From Pseudomonadales bacterium (GTDB taxonomy: Bacteria > Pseudomonadota > Gammaproteobacteria > Pseudomonadales > Azotimanducaceae), in contig JANQMF010000085.1 of assembly GCA_028280225.1 (NCBI GenBank), positions 1 to 51,306 on the forward strand: a stretch of DNA of 51,306 nt, read 5' to 3'. The notes beneath the pieces are model-generated. The model had not been told where the DNA came from. It searched no databases and worked only from the letters and a program-made list of their open reading frames with translations. Below, piece after piece: positions 17,615-26,409 of this stretch (positions within the stretch are counted from its first letter, which is position 1; the number at the start of each line of letters is the position of its first letter). Made by a program: the position numbers and the translations under genes.

Positions 17615-17902
17615 TTAATCGTTTTTGTCTTCTTCCCCGGCCGTGTCAGCGTCTGCCGCCTCGTCCGCTTCTGATGCTGCTTCGGTTTCCGCTGCCTCTT
17701 CCGCACCATCCGCGGATGCCTCTTCTTCCACAGGTTCCGGCTCCGGGGCCTTGGGTGGCGCAGCGGTGATCAGACCCTGTTCAAGCAGAATTTTGACCTT
17801 GTCTTCGCCGTTGATGGGGGCTTTATCCGCACCCTTAACCGCATGACGCCCATCTTTGCGCAAATAGATGGTATAGGCCTCGGTACTCGCAACTACTTTC
17901 AT
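17615..17902 (-). CDS. Small hypothetical protein with acidic Ala/Glu-rich tail
   Basis: A 95-residue protein. Residues 1-50 form a compact part ([20 protein letters not shown], then [16 protein letters not shown]), and residues 51-95 are almost only Ala, Glu, Asp and Pro, probably disordered. A CAGGAGA ribosome site precedes the ATG. It lies 62 bases upstream of uvrB on the same strand and might share its transcript. No family recognised. Confidence 0.7.
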   Translation of the reverse strand: MKVVASTEAYTIYLRKDGRHAVKGADKAPINGEDKVKILLEQGLITAAPPKAPEPEPVEEEASADGAEEAAETEAASEADEAADADTAGEEDKND

Positions 17903-18064
17903 TACTTTCTCCTGTTAGAATTATTGTCAGTTCGGAACGGGCGGCACTGTAACGCTTCCCCACCTCCTGTCAATCAACAGTTTAACTATAAAAAACGTGT
18001 TTCTTATAACCATATGCGATCAAAATCCAAGGATTATCTCGCATTACAATGAGAATTCGCTACA

Positions 18065-19957
18065 ATGCGCGCCTCATTTTTTACCCAGAAAATCAAAGTG
18101 CAACAAGAACATGCAGGCAAAATCAGCCATGTGGTGAGGTTTGCAGGGGATTCTGGAGACGGTATCCAGTTGCAAGGCCAACAGTTCACCGTGGCTTCAG
18201 CCCTGGCGGGTCACGATTTGGCCACAATGCCTGACTTCCCTGCCGAAATTCGCGCACCCGCGGGGACACGCTACGGTGTGTCAGCATTTCAGATTCAATT
18301 TGGCGGTGACCGCATTACCACGCCGGGTGACGAACCCGACGTCCTCATTGCATTTAACCCGGCTGCGCTGATTGTTAATCTGGGCCACCTGGCACCGCAC
18401 AGCATGGTATTGGTGGACGAAAGTGCCTTCACCGAACAACGGCTCAAACGCGCGGATTTAGCCTCAAATCCCCTGGAAGACGGGACCCTGGCAAATCACG
18501 AGGTGGTGAAAATCGACATCACCCACCTGACCATCGAAGCGGTTAAACCCCACGGCTTGGGTAACAAGGACGCCGTTCGTTGTAAAAACTTCTGGGCACT
18601 GGGTCTTATCCTGTGGATGTTTGACCAACCCCGGGAACCCACCCAGGAGTGGATCAAGGCAAAATTTGCCAACAATGAACAAATTCGGGAAGCCAACCTG
18701 ACCGCCCTGAACGCAGGCCACGCCTACGGGGAAAATACCGAATTCAGCCAAGTGCTTGCCCAGGAACATATCCCGGAAGCCCCCCTGGATGCGGTGGAGT
18801 ACCGCACCATCACCGGTGCCGAAAGCCTTGCGCTGGGGATTGTGGCTGCCGGGGAACTGGCGGATACCGAACTGATGTTCTGTTCCTACCCCATCACCCC
18901 CGCTTCGTCTCTGTTGCATCATCTGACGGGATTGCAGGACGCCGGGGTCGGCACCTTTCAGGCAGAGGATGAAATTGCGGCGGTCTGCTCTGCCATTGGC
19001 GCGTCCTACGCGGGTAAACTGGGGGTAACCTCTTCCTCCGGTCCCGGTATTGCGCTGAAAACCGAAGCGCTGGGCCTGGCTGTTGTCACCGAACTGCCGC
19101 TGCTGGTTGTTAACGTGCAACGGGCGGGGCCATCTACAGGTATGCCGACAAAAACCGAACAGAGTGATCTCTATCAGGCGGTGTACGGCCGCAATGGCGA
19201 CACCCCGTTACCCGTGGTTGCGGCGCGTTCTCCGGCAGATTGTTTTGACACCGCCATTGAGGCGGTATCCATCGCCCTGCGGCATATGACACCTGTTATC
19301 CTGCTGACGGACGGATACATTGCCAACGCTTCAGAGTTATGGCCAATCCCGGATTTTGATCAATACCCAACAATTGATACTTGCCGCCCGGATGAAAACG
19401 CCACCGGCAGCGTCTTCCAGCGTAATCCGCAAACTCACGGACGCATCTGGGCCAGCCCCGGGGATGAGCGTTTTGTCTACCGGGTTGGCGGCATCGAAAA
19501 AGACATAGTCAGCGGTAATATTTCGTACGATGCGGACAATCACCAGGCGATGACGGACTTGCGCAGAGCGAAGGTTGAAAGTGTAGCTGATTTTATTCCC
19601 CCCCAAACCCTGGACCAGGGTTTAACCGGGGGTCTGGGGGTTGTTGCGTGGGGATCCACCTACGGCACCGTTTACCAGGCGGTAAAGGATGCGTTGAACA
19701 GCGGCTTACAAGTGGGCCATGTGCATCTGCGCCACATTAACCCCCTGGCTCCGAACTTAGGCGAACTGTTAGCCCGGTTCGAAACGATTTTGGTGCCTGA
19801 GCTGAACAACGGTCAATTGGCCACCCTGTTAAGAGACCGGCTGAACGTAAAAGTGGAACAACTGAACAAGGTGTCCGGACAACCACTCACCGTTACGGAG
19901 GTCAGAGCGGAAATTCAGCGCCTGGCCAGCCCGCATATGCAAGAGGTAGGAAGCTGA
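18065..19957 (+). CDS. korA: 2-oxoacid:ferredoxin oxidoreductase alpha subunit (gamma-alpha fusion), KorA-type
   Basis: A 630-residue fused subunit. Residues about 20-205 are the gamma domain (RFAGDSGDGIQLQGQQF, FPAEIRAPAGTRYGVSAFQI). The pyrimidine-binding alpha domain starts near 240 (GAESLALGIVAAGELADTE, then YPITPASSLLHHL and EDEIAAVCSAIGASYAG), and a transketolase C-terminal-like part lies at 530-620. With KorB it oxidatively decarboxylates a 2-oxoacid, most likely 2-oxoglutarate to succinyl-CoA, reducing ferredoxin. The gene layout (gamma-alpha fusion followed by a short beta) is the two-subunit, oxygen-tolerant type found in many aerobes. The stop is one base before korB. The start is uncertain by a few codons because no strong ribosome site is seen. 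Confidence 0.93.
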   Translation: MRASFFTQKIKVQQEHAGKISHVVRFAGDSGDGIQLQGQQFTVASALAGHDLATMPDFPAEIRAPAGTRYGVSAFQIQFGGDRITTPGDEPDVLIAFNPAALIVNLGHLAPHSMVLVDESAFTEQRLKRADLASNPLEDGTLANHEVVKIDITHLTIEAVKPHGLGNKDAVRCKNFWALGLILWMFDQPREPTQEWIKAKFANNEQIREANLTALNAGHAYGENTEFSQVLAQEHIPEAPLDAVEYRTITGAESLALGIVAAGELADTELMFCSYPITPASSLLHHLTGLQDAGVGTFQAEDEIAAVCSAIGASYAGKLGVTSSSGPGIALKTEALGLAVVTELPLLVVNVQRAGPSTGMPTKTEQSDLYQAVYGRNGDTPLPVVAARSPADCFDTAIEAVSIALRHMTPVILLTDGYIANASELWPIPDFDQYPTIDTCRPDENATGSVFQRNPQTHGRIWASPGDERFVYRVGGIEKDIVSGNISYDADNHQAMTDLRRAKVESVADFIPPQTLDQGLTGGLGVVAWGSTYGTVYQAVKDALNSGLQVGHVHLRHINPLAPNLGELLARFETILVPELNNGQLATLLRDRLNVKVEQLNKVSGQPLTVTEVRAEIQRLASPHMQEVGS

Positions 19958-19958
19958 T

Positions 19959-20948
19959 ATGGCTGACTTGAGCTTTAAGGACTTTGCTACAGACCAGGAA
20001 GTGCGCTGGTGCCCCGGGTGTGGGGACTACTCCATCCTGAAAGGTGTACAGCGTGCCCTGGCTGATGGTGGCTCCAAACCCGAAAATACGGTTTTTGTTT
20101 CGGGCATCGGCTGTTCCTCACGTTTACCCTACTACATCAACAGCTATGGCTTTCATACCATCCATGGGCGCGCGCCGGCATTTGCCACCGGCGTAAAGCT
20201 GGCTAATCCTGAACTGGAAGTCTGGGTGATAACCGGTGACGGTGACGGCCTGAGCATTGGCGGCAACCACCTGCTGCATGCCCTGCGCCGCAACGTAAAT
20301 TTGAACGTACTGCTGTTCAACAACGAAATCTACGGCTTGACCAAGGGCCAGTACTCGCCCACTTCCCGGCCGGGCACCGTCAGCCCAACCAGCCCGGATG
20401 GATCGGTTGACCATCCCCTGTCACCCGGGCAATTTGCCATCGGTGCGGGGGCCACCTTCTTTGCCCGCAGCGTCGACATCGACCAGAAAACCATGCCGGG
20501 TTTACTGATAGAAGCCAAGGAACACGAAGGGACCGCCTTTGTGGAAATACTGCAGAATTGCATTGTGTACAACAAAGACGTTTTTGACGATGTTGCGGCG
20601 AAGAAAACCGCCGTGGAAACACAAATTCACGTGCAACACGGCCAGCCGCTGCTATATGGCAAGGATAACGGCAAGGGCCTGCGCCTGAACCCGCAAAGCT
20701 TGAGCCTGGAAAGCGTGGTGCTGGGCGAAGATGGCGTTACCGAAGACGACATTTTAGTACACGACGAAACCAACCCAACCCTGGCGCTGTTGCTGGCCAA
20801 CCTGCACGGCCCCACTGCCATGGGTGTCATTCTGCGCCGCAAACAGGCCTCCTTCGAAAGCGCCTATTGGGATGCTCGCCCCACCGAGCGACGCAAGAAG
20901 GTTGTAGAACTCCTTCACACCGGCAACCTCCTCGACCGCCGTAAATAA
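19959..20948 (+). CDS. korB: 2-oxoacid:ferredoxin oxidoreductase beta subunit, KorB-type
   Basis: A 329-residue thiamine-diphosphate subunit. RWCPGCGDYSIL near the N-terminus gives the CxxC. GIGCSSRLPYYINSYG and HGRAPAFATG are conserved in KorB. The ThDP/Mg motif runs GDGDGLSIGGNHLLHALRRN to LLFNNEIYGLTKGQ. AAGCTGATATG links it tightly to korA (one-base gap), with an upstream AGGTAGGAAG ribosome site. No ferredoxin gene is adjacent. A REP-like pair follows the stop. Confidence 0.94.
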   Translation: MADLSFKDFATDQEVRWCPGCGDYSILKGVQRALADGGSKPENTVFVSGIGCSSRLPYYINSYGFHTIHGRAPAFATGVKLANPELEVWVITGDGDGLSIGGNHLLHALRRNVNLNVLLFNNEIYGLTKGQYSPTSRPGTVSPTSPDGSVDHPLSPGQFAIGAGATFFARSVDIDQKTMPGLLIEAKEHEGTAFVEILQNCIVYNKDVFDDVAAKKTAVETQIHVQHGQPLLYGKDNGKGLRLNPQSLSLESVVLGEDGVTEDDILVHDETNPTLALLLANLHGPTAMGVILRRKQASFESAYWDARPTERRKKVVELLHTGNLLDRRK

Positions 20949-20949
20949 C

Positions 20950-20982
20950 CGCTAACGTTGGGGTCAGACCCCAGCGTAAGCA
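20950..20982. repeat. REP-like palindrome 1
   Basis: Imperfect palindrome of 33 bases: arm GCTAACGTTGGGGTC, centre A, arm GACCCCAGCGTAAGC, two mismatches. It begins two bases after the korB stop and could also act as its transcription terminator or mRNA 3' protector. It is in opposite orientation to the copy 41 bases downstream. Confidence 0.8.
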
Positions 20983-21023
20983 GTTTCAGTGGACGGTTGG
21001 GGCCATCGGCAACAAAGACAATT

Positions 21024-21056
21024 CGCCAACGTTGGGGTCTGACCCCAACGTTAGCG
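21024..21056. repeat. REP-like palindrome 2
   Basis: Same family with a TCTGA centre: GCCAACGTTGGGGTC / GACCCCAACGTTAGC. Together with the copy at 20950 it makes an inverted pair (BIME-like unit). Confidence 0.8.
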
Positions 21057-21150
21057 GTTTCATTTGTTAAACCCCAATATTTGTGTCATGCCGCACAATT
21101 TGTTACCCAAGGTAACGTTTTTCTTGCAAAAATTGGCGCTTTTGGCTAGA

Positions 21151-21192
21151 TTGCCCTGACCAAATTGGTCTGACCACCTTGGCCTGACCAAA
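21151..21192. promoter_or_regulatory. Three tandem 14-bp FadR-like operator repeats
   Basis: TTGCCCTGACCAAA, TTGGTCTGACCACC and TTGGCCTGACCAAA follow each other without a gap. Each is pseudo-palindromic around TGGYCTGACCA, which matches the TGGTCNGACCA core known for E. coli FadR, a GntR-family regulator. They lie 135-176 bases upstream of a GntR/FadR-type gene, so autoregulation and control of the efflux operon are likely (inference). Confidence 0.6.
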
Positions 21193-21222
21193 CCGACAAC
21201 AATTCAAGGTGTGGATGTCCGC

Positions 21223-21262
21223 GACATATACGCGACGTATACATATAAGACGTATACGTACA
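21223..21262. promoter_or_regulatory. GACRTATAC repeat cluster
   Basis: GACATATAC at 21223 and GACGTATAC at 21235 and 21249, within an AT-rich stretch containing GTATACGTAC. The last two copies are 14 bases apart, the same period as the upstream operator repeats. This may be the promoter core and a second binding site for the efflux operon. Confidence 0.35.
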
Positions 21263-21326
21263 AAAAGTGCGTCATCAGCGGCAATTGCAGCACAACAACA
21301 CAACCAAGAAGTACAACCAACAATCA

Positions 21327-22049
21327 ATGGCCGGAAAACACGAAAAAATTGCAGGCAGCCTGATCCAAGACATTCTGTCCGGACGTTATCGGGTGGAAGA
21401 ACGTTTGCCCTCTGAGCGAGACCTGGCAAGCCGTTTTGATGCCAACCGCGGTGCCGTGCGGGAGGCCATGAAAAAGCTGGAACAAATTGGCCTGGCCGAA
21501 ATTCAACCCGGTGGGGCTCGCGTTAAAGATATGCACGAGGCCAGCCTGGATGTACTAGGTCACCTCCTCACCCATGACCACCTGCCGGACCCGCTGCTCA
21601 TCGATCAAATTTTGGTGGTAATCAACAGTTTAATGCGATTGGCCACGGAACAAACTCTGGAACTGGCATCGGACCAGGAGATTGAACACATCCGCACTCT
21701 GGCCAAGCCCCTGTATGCCGAAGACCTGGACGAAGCCTCACACACCCTGGCGCGGATCGAGCTTTTCCAGAGCATCATGTTGACCAACCGGAATTTACCG
21801 CTACAACTTATTTCTAGAACACTGTTTGATCAGTTTGCCCGAAGTCTTGGGGCCCTAAATGAGGTCATGATGATCGACAAGGAAGCCTACGGCGTCTTTG
21901 CAAAACAGTTAGACCAGGCCTTGGCCAAGCGGGATGTTCCCGCTGTGCAAGCCACATTTTCAGCTTTGTCAGACCTGCATCGGCAAACCATGATGCACGC
22001 TTTCGAAGCCGCGCGCAGTAATTTAAGCCGGGAGGCGGTAACCTCATGA
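21327..22049 (+). CDS. GntR-family transcriptional regulator, FadR/FCD type
   Basis: A 240-residue regulator. The N-terminal winged helix has the GntR signature IAGSLIQDILSGRY, LPSERDLASRFDANRGAVREAMKKLEQIGL. The C-terminal helical domain (about 85-230) is of the FCD/FadR effector-binding type, which usually binds acyl-CoAs or carboxylic acids. The ATG at 21327 starts the domain properly; earlier codons at 21267 are a low-complexity Gln/Asn stretch. Its last codons overlap the adaptor gene start by four bases (ATGA), so it heads the pump operon. GntR control of an RND pump is unusual, TetR being common. Confidence 0.9.
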   Translation: MAGKHEKIAGSLIQDILSGRYRVEERLPSERDLASRFDANRGAVREAMKKLEQIGLAEIQPGGARVKDMHEASLDVLGHLLTHDHLPDPLLIDQILVVINSLMRLATEQTLELASDQEIEHIRTLAKPLYAEDLDEASHTLARIELFQSIMLTNRNLPLQLISRTLFDQFARSLGALNEVMMIDKEAYGVFAKQLDQALAKRDVPAVQATFSALSDLHRQTMMHAFEAARSNLSREAVTS

Positions 22050-23188
22050 TGAGAACCCTGATTATCCCCTTTGTTATATTGTTACTATTCTCCTTCGGCG
22101 CCCTGACCCTTATGGCCACCGCGCCGGTCTTGGAACCCACCGCACAAGAACCGGTATATTCAACGGTCCGTATAAAAGAGGTTATCCCCGAAGCGGTGCA
22201 GCTGAAAGTGCACAGCCAGGGTACGGTGATGCCTTCCACCGAAAGCCAGCTTATTCCCGAAGTATCCGGCCGCATCACCTGGATGTCGCCCAATCTGGTT
22301 GCCGGCGGTTATTTCAAGCAAGGCGAACTTCTCGCCCGGGTTGATGATCAGGACTACCGCAATACCCGGGAACGCGCCAAATCAACCCTGGTCAGGGCGG
22401 AAGCGGAACAACAACACGCACGTTTTGAATACAAGCGCCTGCAAAGTCTGGCTGAGCGCAAACTCACTTCCCGCTCCCAACTGGAAGATGGACTGCGTGC
22501 CCTGCGCGTAGCGGAAGCCGCCCTGCAGGATAGCAAGGTCAACTACGAGCAGGCCCTGCAAAATGTAGAACGAACCGAAATCAAAGCCCCCTTTACCGGC
22601 CTGGTGCGCACCGAAAGTGTCGACATAGGCCAATTCATATCCCGGGGTTCGCCTATCGCCACCCTGTATGCCAGCGATCTGGTGGAAGTCCGCCTGCCCA
22701 TCGCTGATCGCCAATTGGCTTATCTGAACCTGCCTGCCACCATGCGTGGTGAACTCGCCGAAGACCTGCAGCCCAAGGTCAGACTGTCTACCGAATACGC
22801 CGGCCAGAAACTGGAGTGGCATGGCAAAATTGTCCGCACCGAGGCGGAAATAGACGTAACCAGCCGCATGGTGCAACTGGTCGCCCGCGTTCCCAACAAC
22901 GTCAGTACCGCGCCGTTGTCTGTTGGGCTGTTTGTTGAGGCCGAAATTGAGGGTTTGTCCGCTGACAATATTGTTGTTCTACCCCGCTCCGCAATGCGCA
23001 ACAACAACCAGGTTTTAATTGTAGATGGTGAAAACAAATTGCGCTTTCGCGCAATCGAACCGCTACGTTTATACCAGGATGACGTGCTTATTCAGGGTGG
23101 CTTATACCCCGGGGAGCGCGTCTGTCTTTCACCCGTACAGACCGCTGTTGATGGAATGATCGTCAACCCAATTCTCGACGAAGCCTAG
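22046..23188 (+). CDS. RND efflux periplasmic adaptor (membrane fusion protein)
   Basis: A 380-residue adaptor. One N-terminal hydrophobic segment (LIIPFVILLLFSFGALTLM) anchors or exports it. A lipoyl/biotinyl-like half motif (SQLIPEVSGRITWMSP, GGYFKQGELLARVDD), a coiled-coil hairpin (about 110-185) and the returning half (IKAPFTGLVRTESVDIGQF) follow, then a beta-barrel. It bridges the inner-membrane pump and an outer-membrane channel; no channel gene is in the operon. GGGAGGCGG lies ten bases before the first of two adjacent ATGs. Confidence 0.92.
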   Translation: MMRTLIIPFVILLLFSFGALTLMATAPVLEPTAQEPVYSTVRIKEVIPEAVQLKVHSQGTVMPSTESQLIPEVSGRITWMSPNLVAGGYFKQGELLARVDDQDYRNTRERAKSTLVRAEAEQQHARFEYKRLQSLAERKLTSRSQLEDGLRALRVAEAALQDSKVNYEQALQNVERTEIKAPFTGLVRTESVDIGQFISRGSPIATLYASDLVEVRLPIADRQLAYLNLPATMRGELAEDLQPKVRLSTEYAGQKLEWHGKIVRTEAEIDVTSRMVQLVARVPNNVSTAPLSVGLFVEAEIEGLSADNIVVLPRSAMRNNNQVLIVDGENKLRFRAIEPLRLYQDDVLIQGGLYPGERVCLSPVQTAVDGMIVNPILDEA

Positions 23189-23197
23189 AGCTGGCCA

Positions 23198-26100
23198 ATG
23201 CATACCGCAATACGTTGGTTTGCGCATAACCCGGTTGCCGCCAACCTGTTAATGGTGGTCTTGATAATCACCGGTCTTTTTGGTGCCCTGGTTACCAATC
23301 AGGAAGAGTTCCCCAACATTGATGTTAAGGCCATCAATGTCCGCGTGCCCTACCTGGGTGCAGCACCGGTGGAGGTAGAAAAATCTGTCTGCGTGCGCGT
23401 TGAGGAGGCTATTGAAGGTGTTGAGGGTATTGAAAAGCTGCGCAGCACCGCAACCGAAGGGATGTGTAATGTCACCGCGGAATTATTCAACGACGCGGAC
23501 GAGGTAGTTGCCCTAAACGAAATCAAGAGCCTGGTCGACGGCATCAACAGCTTTCCGGTGGAAACGGAAAAACCCATTGTGTCCAAGCTGGCCCTCACCC
23601 GCCGGGTGGTCCAGGTGGCGGTATCCGGTCATACCGATGAGCGCACCTTAAAAGAACTGGCTTCACAGATCCGGGACGATATCGCTGCCCTGGACGGCAT
23701 ATCACAGGTGGGCGTGGCCTATATTCGGCCGTACGAAATTTCCATTGAAGTATCTGAACTGGAGCTGCGCCGCTACGGGCTGACCTTGGAACAGATCAGC
23801 CAGGCGGTGCGCAGCAGCTCGCTGGATATGCCCGGCGGCACCATCAAAACCCGCAACGGTGAGATCCTCATCCGCACCACGGGACAAGCCTACTGGGGAC
23901 AGGAATTTGAAGACGTGATAGTCCTCACCCGCAGCGACGGCACCCGGGTGGCTTTGCGGGACATTGCGGACATTCGCGATACCTTTGAAGAGGGAGACCT
24001 GCTGGCCGAGTTTAACGGTGCCCGGGGGGTTGTGGTCAACGTTTCCCAGGTGGGCACAGAAGATCTGATCCAGATTGCCGACAAAGTCCGGGTGCTTGTC
24101 GAGGATTACCGCTCCAAGATACCCCCGGGGATCAGTTTAGATACCTGGATCGATACCTCCCACGAATTACAGGAACGCATGTCTGTGCTTACACAAAACG
24201 CCGGCGGCGGCCTGATGTTGGTGCTGGTCATCCTGGCCCTGTTTTTGAAGTTCCGCTTAGCCATGTGGGTGGCGGTGGGCATCCCGGTTGCCCTTCTGGG
24301 TACATTTGGCGTGCTTCCATTTACCGATATCAACATCTCCACCATGACGGTCATGGCCTTTATTCTTGTCCTGGGTATAGTTGTGGACGACGCCATTGTG
24401 GTGGGTGAGCGGGTATACGCCCATGAACAGATGGGCAAAAGTGGGCTTAAAGCCGCTGTAGAAGGCACCTGGGAAGTTTCGGTACCGGTTATCTTTGGCG
24501 TGCTCACCACCATTGCCGCCTTCCTTCCACTGATTGCCGTCGAAGGCCGTATGTCCGGCTTTTTTGCTCCCCTTGGGTGGGTGGTTATTTTTGCGCTGAT
24601 CTGCAGTATTGTCGAATCGCAGCTGATTCTGCCTTCACACCTTGCCCATCGCAAGCGAGACGAACCCACTAAGGGGTTTTCGAAAGGCTGGAATAAGTTT
24701 CAAGGCGGCCTGGCTGACGGCCTCGAAAAGCTCGCCTCGGACATCTACATGCCCTTTGTCCACAAAGTCCTGCGGTGGCGCTATGTCAGCTCCGCCATTG
24801 GCCTTGGTGTGCTTATCCTGGCGCTTTCCTTAATCGCCAGCGGCCGGGTGATATTTGGCTTCTTCCCCGCCGTAGAAGGTGACCGGGTCTATGCCGGCCT
24901 GGAAATGCCGGAAGGTATTGCCGCAATCACCACCTTGGAAGCCGCGCGCAAAATAGAAGCGGCAGCCCAGCGGGTTAATACGCAATTGACCGAAGAACTG
25001 GATTTGGCCCAACCGATTATCCGCAACGTTTTGGCCAGCATTGGCCAACGGGTAGATCGCGATGGTCCCGGGCGCCCTGATGGCGCCGGACGCAGTAATA
25101 TTGCAGAGGTAGTCATCGATATTGCGCCTCTCAGCGAACGCGCGGGTATCAGTTCAAAAGAAGTGGCAAAACAATGGCGCCGTGAAGTGGGTGCCATTTC
25201 CGATGCTGTTAAACTGACCTTCGACTCCGACGCCTACTCAGCCGGCGCGCCCATTGAATATCAGCTGCAGGGTAAGGATGTTGATCGCCTGCGGGAAGCG
25301 GCGGAATTTCTGAAAGCAGAGCTGACCCGATACGACGGTGTTTACGACATTTCAGACTCTTTCCGCTCGGGAAAACAGGAAATTCAGCTGAGTTTGCTGC
25401 CTGAGGCGCGTAACCTGGGGCTCACCCTGGCCGACTTAGCCAGTCAGGTACGGGCCGCATTTTACGGATCAGAAGCCCAGCGCGTTCAGCGCGACAAAGA
25501 CGATGTTCGTGTAATGGTTCGCTTTCCGGAAAAAGAACGCAAATCTATCGGCAACCTGGAAGATATGTACATCCGCACCCCGGACGGCAACCAGGTACCT
25601 TTCTACAGCGTCGCCAAATTTGAGCTGAGCCGCGGTTACTCCAGCATCAACCGCTTGAATGCTCGGCGAACGGTCACCGTACAAGCCGAAGTTGACCGCG
25701 GCCTGGTCTCTCCCGAGGAAGTTACCGCCAGCATCAGGGAAGAACTTATTCCAACTTTCATCGCCCGCTATAGCGATATAGATATATCGTTAGGCGGCGA
25801 ACAGGAAGAACGGTTTACAGCATTACGCGGCCTGGCCATCGGTTGCGCGTTTTCCCTTATTCTAATTTACGGTCTGTTGGCCATTCCTCTGCGCAGCTAT
25901 CTGCAACCCCTGGTCATCATGAGCGTAATACCATTTGGTGCCGTGGGGGCCATTGTTGGCCACTACCTTCTGAACGTACAACTGATGTTTTTCTCCGCTC
26001 TGGGAATAGTGGCCCTTTCCGGGGTAGTCGTTAACGCCTCCCTTGTTTTGGTGGACTATGCCAATCGCCAGCGCCGGGAAGGCAAGGGCATTATGGAAGC

Positions 26101-26401
26101 GGTCCTTAACGCCACGGTAATCCGCTTTCGACCCATTCTGCTGACCTCCGTCACCACATTTGTGGGGCTGATCCCGCTGATGTCCACACACACCCCGGCA
26201 ACGGCTCCCTTTCTGCCCATGGCGGTTTCCCTGGCCTGGGGCGTCTTGTTTGCAACGTTCATTACTTTGTTGCTGGTACCGTGTTTGTACCTGATTGTCG
26301 AAGACTGGCTGTATACCTGGGCCCGCTTTAAAGCCTGGACGGCTGGAAAACCCCAACCGCAGCCAATAGATGGTCTGGCCCAGCCATCCAGCGGCGGATA
26401 A
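23198..26401 (+). CDS. RND-family efflux transporter permease (AcrB/MexB superfamily)
   Basis: A 1067-residue inner-membrane proton-driven pump. N-terminal FAHNPVAANLLMVVLI is TM1, and TM2-6 lie around residues 330-480, with the proton-relay Asp pair in LGIVVDDAIVVGE. The porter domains have the RND repeat structure, and TM7-12 follow near the C-terminus (AIVGHYLLNVQLMFFSALGI, GVVVNASLVLVDYANRQ). The N-terminal TM1 'NPVAANL' form is typical of the AcrB-like subgroup often paired with a short adaptor. It starts nine bases after the adaptor stop. Substrate unknown. Confidence 0.95.
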   Translation: MHTAIRWFAHNPVAANLLMVVLIITGLFGALVTNQEEFPNIDVKAINVRVPYLGAAPVEVEKSVCVRVEEAIEGVEGIEKLRSTATEGMCNVTAELFNDADEVVALNEIKSLVDGINSFPVETEKPIVSKLALTRRVVQVAVSGHTDERTLKELASQIRDDIAALDGISQVGVAYIRPYEISIEVSELELRRYGLTLEQISQAVRSSSLDMPGGTIKTRNGEILIRTTGQAYWGQEFEDVIVLTRSDGTRVALRDIADIRDTFEEGDLLAEFNGARGVVVNVSQVGTEDLIQIADKVRVLVEDYRSKIPPGISLDTWIDTSHELQERMSVLTQNAGGGLMLVLVILALFLKFRLAMWVAVGIPVALLGTFGVLPFTDINISTMTVMAFILVLGIVVDDAIVVGERVYAHEQMGKSGLKAAVEGTWEVSVPVIFGVLTTIAAFLPLIAVEGRMSGFFAPLGWVVIFALICSIVESQLILPSHLAHRKRDEPTKGFSKGWNKFQGGLADGLEKLASDIYMPFVHKVLRWRYVSSAIGLGVLILALSLIASGRVIFGFFPAVEGDRVYAGLEMPEGIAAITTLEAARKIEAAAQRVNTQLTEELDLAQPIIRNVLASIGQRVDRDGPGRPDGAGRSNIAEVVIDIAPLSERAGISSKEVAKQWRREVGAISDAVKLTFDSDAYSAGAPIEYQLQGKDVDRLREAAEFLKAELTRYDGVYDISDSFRSGKQEIQLSLLPEARNLGLTLADLASQVRAAFYGSEAQRVQRDKDDVRVMVRFPEKERKSIGNLEDMYIRTPDGNQVPFYSVAKFELSRGYSSINRLNARRTVTVQAEVDRGLVSPEEVTASIREELIPTFIARYSDIDISLGGEQEERFTALRGLAIGCAFSLILIYGLLAIPLRSYLQPLVIMSVIPFGAVGAIVGHYLLNVQLMFFSALGIVALSGVVVNASLVLVDYANRQRREGKGIMEAVLNATVIRFRPILLTSVTTFVGLIPLMSTHTPATAPFLPMAVSLAWGVLFATFITLLLVPCLYLIVEDWLYTWARFKAWTAGKPQPQPIDGLAQPSSGG

Positions 26402-26409
26402 TCAACACG

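Noticed and set aside
18464-19120. 218-codon reverse frame inside korA
   Set aside because: Composition is unlike a protein and korA with its domains covers it.
20950-21056. CRISPR-like repeat pair
   Set aside because: The copies are palindromic, inverted and scattered, with no regular spacers; REP-like instead.
24106-24669. 187-codon reverse frame inside the RND pump
   Set aside because: Shadow of TM2-6 codons; Thr/Ser-rich with no motif.
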